DNA of 7,344 bases from Terriglobus sp. (GTDB lineage Bacteria > Acidobacteriota > Terriglobia > Terriglobales > Acidobacteriaceae): positions 2,792-10,135 of the forward strand of contig JAHFTZ010000038.1 of assembly GCA_023265355.1 (NCBI GenBank), in the 5' to 3' direction. Below the pieces are notes generated by a model. It had not been told where the DNA came from. It was given only the letters and a program-made list of their open reading frames with translations, and made no database searches. The translations under genes were made by a program, and so were the position numbers. Shown here piece after piece: positions 5,610-7,344 of the stretch (its first letter is position 1; each line of letters starts with the position of its first letter).

Positions 5610-6734
5610 ATGAAGAAAATTGGCGTGATGTTTGGTATGGAGAACACCTTTCCCGGAGCCCTGGTGGAGAAGATCAACTCCTTTGGCTATGACGGGATCT
5701 CCGCAGAGTTTGTCACGATTGATGTGGTGAAGATGGCAGAGCCGAGCGGCTATGACGTGATCGTGGATCGTATCTCGCACGACATTCCGTTTTACCGCTC
5801 GTATCTCAAGAACGCTGCTCTCAGCGGAACGCAGATCATCAATAACCCGTTCTGGTGGAGCGCCGACGATAAGTTTTTCAACTACGCTCTGGCGGCGAAG
5901 CTTGGTGTGGCTGTGCCACGCACGGTGATCCTGCCGAGTAAAGTGATGCCGCCGGATACGAACGATCGCAGCTTCCGCAATGTGGCCTATCCCTACGACT
6001 GGGAAAAGAGCTTCGAGTACGTTGGATTTCCGGCGTTTCTTAAGCCTCATGACGGCGGCGGCTGGCGCGATGTTTCACGCGTCCACAACCGGGAGGAGTT
6101 CTTTGCAGCGTATGACCGGTCGCGCGATCTCTGCATGATGTTGCAGGCAGAGGTGGACTTTCAGGAGTACTTCCGCTGCTATGTCGTGGGGCAGAGGGAA
6201 GTCAGGATCATGCCTTACGATCCCAGGCGTCCGGAGGCGGAACGATACGTTCTGGAACTGAACACATACGATCCCAAGCTTCTGGTGCGAATCGAACGCG
6301 ATGCGCTCACGCTCTGCCAGGCTCTGGGCTATGATCTGAACACGGTGGAGTTTGCTGTGCGGGACGGTGTGCCGTATGCGATCGATTTCATGAACCCTGC
6401 GCCAGATGCCGATCTGCATTCTGTCGGACGCGAGAACTTCGACTGGATCGTGAACGCGGTGGCCAAGCTGGCAGTTGAAAAAGCCCAGTCTGTCGGACGC
6501 GCTTTGCCGGAGATGAGATGGTCGGCATTCCTCAGCGGACAGAGTGCTCCCTCCGCGACCGCGAAGCCAGTTGCCAAGCCTCCCGCCAAAAAAGCAGTAG
6601 CCAAGGCCGCGGTGAAGGCGCCTGCAAAGACGGCAGCTCCGAAGACGGAAGGGAAGAAGAGCGCAGCGAAGGTGCCGGGTAAAAAAGCTCCGGCGCGCGC
6701 TGCGAAGCCAACGCCGCCGAAGCCGGAGTTATGA
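5610..6734 (+). CDS. ATP-grasp domain protein with Lys/Ala/Pro-rich histone-H1-like C-terminal tail
   Basis: The first ~305 of 374 residues look like an ATP-grasp enzyme of the carboxylate-amine/thiol ligase superfamily, which activates a carboxylate as an acyl phosphate and joins it to a nucleophile. The N-terminal part (MKKIGVMFGMENTFPGALVE) is the pre-ATP-grasp substrate domain. Ligase features follow: a nucleotide-binding Lys in PAFLKPHDGGGWRDV (Lys145, Gly-rich loop 149-151), the QEYFRCYVVG strand (185-194), and the metal-binding set in NTVEFAV (Glu247) and YAIDFMNPAPD (Asp259, Asn262). Residues 319-374 form a separate tail with 15 Lys, many Ala and Pro and only two acidic residues, resembling bacterial histone-H1-like tails. 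The ATG at 5610 is chosen for GGGAG at 5 bases; the frame is open upstream but reads into the esterase end. Its stop overlaps the next gene. The substrate is not identifiable; a peptide or amino-acid ligation is inferred from the fold. Confidence 0.87.
   Translation: MKKIGVMFGMENTFPGALVEKINSFGYDGISAEFVTIDVVKMAEPSGYDVIVDRISHDIPFYRSYLKNAALSGTQIINNPFWWSADDKFFNYALAAKLGVAVPRTVILPSKVMPPDTNDRSFRNVAYPYDWEKSFEYVGFPAFLKPHDGGGWRDVSRVHNREEFFAAYDRSRDLCMMLQAEVDFQEYFRCYVVGQREVRIMPYDPRRPEAERYVLELNTYDPKLLVRIERDALTLCQALGYDLNTVEFAVRDGVPYAIDFMNPAPDADLHSVGRENFDWIVNAVAKLAVEKAQSVGRALPEMRWSAFLSGQSAPSATAKPVAKPPAKKAVAKAAVKAPAKTAAPKTEGKKSAAKVPGKKAPARAAKPTPPKPEL
6564..6731 (+). repeat. Low-complexity Lys/Ala/Pro coding repeat (tail of ATP-grasp protein)
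   Basis: The stretch encodes a string of short KPxA, KKAxA and AKxP-like units (residues 319-374). Codons vary (AAG and AAA, GCG, GCC, GCA and GCT), so it is a degenerate protein-level repeat and not a recent DNA tandem duplication. Such tails bind nucleic acid or other polyanions in histone-like proteins. Confidence 0.7.
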
Positions 6735-7165
6735 TGCTTCGCATGTTGCGCGCCGCAGTGGTGTCTCTTTGTTTCTTTACGGTTATCTTGATGGCGCAGG
6801 ATGCACCGAAGCCCCTGGTGCTTCGCGTCATGGATGGTCGCAATGGAAGCGTGGTGGCGCACGAAGATGTGAACCTTTGGTACGACGAGATGGACGGACG
6901 TCCGATCGTGCTGCGTACGGATGACAACGGGGTCGCGGTTCTTCCGCCTCCGTTGTCTCCAGCAGTGCGCATCTTTGTCGCTCCATTGGAGTCCATCGAT
7001 TGCCGCAAACCGATAACGCCTCCCCAGGCTTACAGCTTAAAGACGATGGGGGAGACGGGGATCTCTGCCGAGAATCGGTGTGGCGCACCGCTGGTTCGTC
7101 GGCAATCCGGGGAGTTGGTTCTATTTGTTCGTGGACGGCGATGGTACGACGGAGTGAATAAATAA
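6731..7165 (+). CDS. Small secreted protein of unknown function
   Basis: The 144-residue product starts with a signal peptide: MMLRMLR, a hydrophobic core (AAVVSLCFFTVILM, about residues 8-21), then AQDAPK, with cleavage near residues 22-25. The mature part is short and strand-rich. LVLRVMDGRNGSVVAHEDVNLWY followed by LRTDDNGVAVLPP resembles a carboxypeptidase-regulatory/transthyretin-like beta-sandwich. Two Cys (in DCRKP and NRCGAP) may form a disulfide. The end (GELVLFVRGRRWYDGV) resembles, from memory, small exported proteins common in Acidobacteriaceae; this is not a firm identification. The ATG at 6731 overlaps the ATP-grasp stop as ATGA. The next ATG at 6734 has GGAG 5 bases upstream and is equally likely. 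The overlap indicates translational coupling to the ATP-grasp gene. Function is unknown. Confidence 0.85.
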   Translation: MMLRMLRAAVVSLCFFTVILMAQDAPKPLVLRVMDGRNGSVVAHEDVNLWYDEMDGRPIVLRTDDNGVAVLPPPLSPAVRIFVAPLESIDCRKPITPPQAYSLKTMGETGISAENRCGAPLVRRQSGELVLFVRGRRWYDGVNK

Positions 7166-7198
7166 GCTCCGAAATCACACGCTTTCGCCGATTGCACT

Positions 7199-7344
7199 TT
7201 ACTTCGCAGACACGCGCATCTGCATGGAAACTGGCTTCAACGGCATGCCATTTGGAACAGTCACTGCTGTTCCCGACTGCGCGACCAACGATCGCCCCAT
7301 CGAAAGCACACGCGTCGTACCCGCGACCCATTGCGCAGCCACAC
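7199..7344 (-). CDS. C-terminal end of an unidentified protein (partial)
   Basis: On the minus strand one frame is open from the window edge for 47 codons to a TAA at 7199-7201. It reads VAAQWVAGTTRVLSMGRSL, then VAQSGTAVTVPNGMPLKPVS, ending MQMRVSAK. The codons are G/C-rich in third position and the composition is ordinary, unlike the Cys-rich alternative frame over the same bases. The gene is convergent with the secreted-protein gene, 33 bases apart. Too little is present to name it. Confidence 0.55.
   Translation of the reverse strand, partial: VAAQWVAGTTRVLSMGRSLVAQSGTAVTVPNGMPLKPVSMQMRVSAK

Noticed and set aside
6329..6862. A 177-codon minus-strand frame with an Ala/Gly/Phe-rich segment opposite the ATP-grasp tail
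   Set aside because: The apparent hydrophobic segment is only the complement of the Lys/Ala/Pro codons; no ribosome-binding site or domain is seen.
6828..7331. A 167-codon minus-strand frame opposite the secreted protein gene
   Set aside because: It is Cys/Arg/Ser-rich with no domain, and it conflicts with both the signal-peptide gene and the better partial frame ending at 7199.

Overview
The window looks like chromosomal DNA of an Acidobacteriota member, most likely the Acidobacteriaceae/Terriglobia group. This rests on the S16-KhpA-RimM-TrmD gene set, a moderately high G+C content, and a small secreted protein of a style I recall from that group. It is a judgement from gene content and recalled protein style, not from a database match. 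No rRNA, tRNA, CRISPR array or insertion sequence was found, and no gap between genes reaches 300 bases.

Left half (1-3743): a minus-strand ribosome/tRNA-maturation block, read right to left. It runs rpsP (ribosomal protein S16), khpA (KH-domain RNA-binding protein), rimM (30S maturation factor) and trmD (tRNA m1G37 methyltransferase). It ends in a medium-chain dehydrogenase/reductase gene that starts 3 bases after trmD. That last gene carries a single in-frame TGA at 366-368, at the Gly of its G-H-E signature, while the frame stays open on both sides. An exported, probably beta-barrel protein gene (1500-2333) sits on the opposite strand between rimM and trmD and splits the block. Its stop lies 3 bases from the rimM stop. 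The rpsP leader contains an 8-bp inverted repeat that would bury the Shine-Dalgarno sequence, and a terminator-like hairpin separates rpsP from khpA.

Right half (3898-7344): two alpha/beta-hydrolase (putative esterase) genes diverge from an 82-base spacer holding a 13-base palindrome. The minus-strand one (TTG start) runs toward rpsP. The plus-strand one leads a compact run: esterase, then an ATP-grasp ligase-like protein with a 56-residue Lys/Ala/Pro-rich histone-H1-like tail, then a small secreted protein that overlaps the ATP-grasp stop codon. A partial minus-strand gene enters from the right edge.

Interpretation: the left half is housekeeping, with two local surprises (the inserted exported-protein gene and the nonsense codon). 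The right half is the best candidate for an undescribed module, in which an ATP-dependent carboxylate ligase, one or two esterases and a secreted protein may act on a shared substrate. That functional link is inferred from gene arrangement only.
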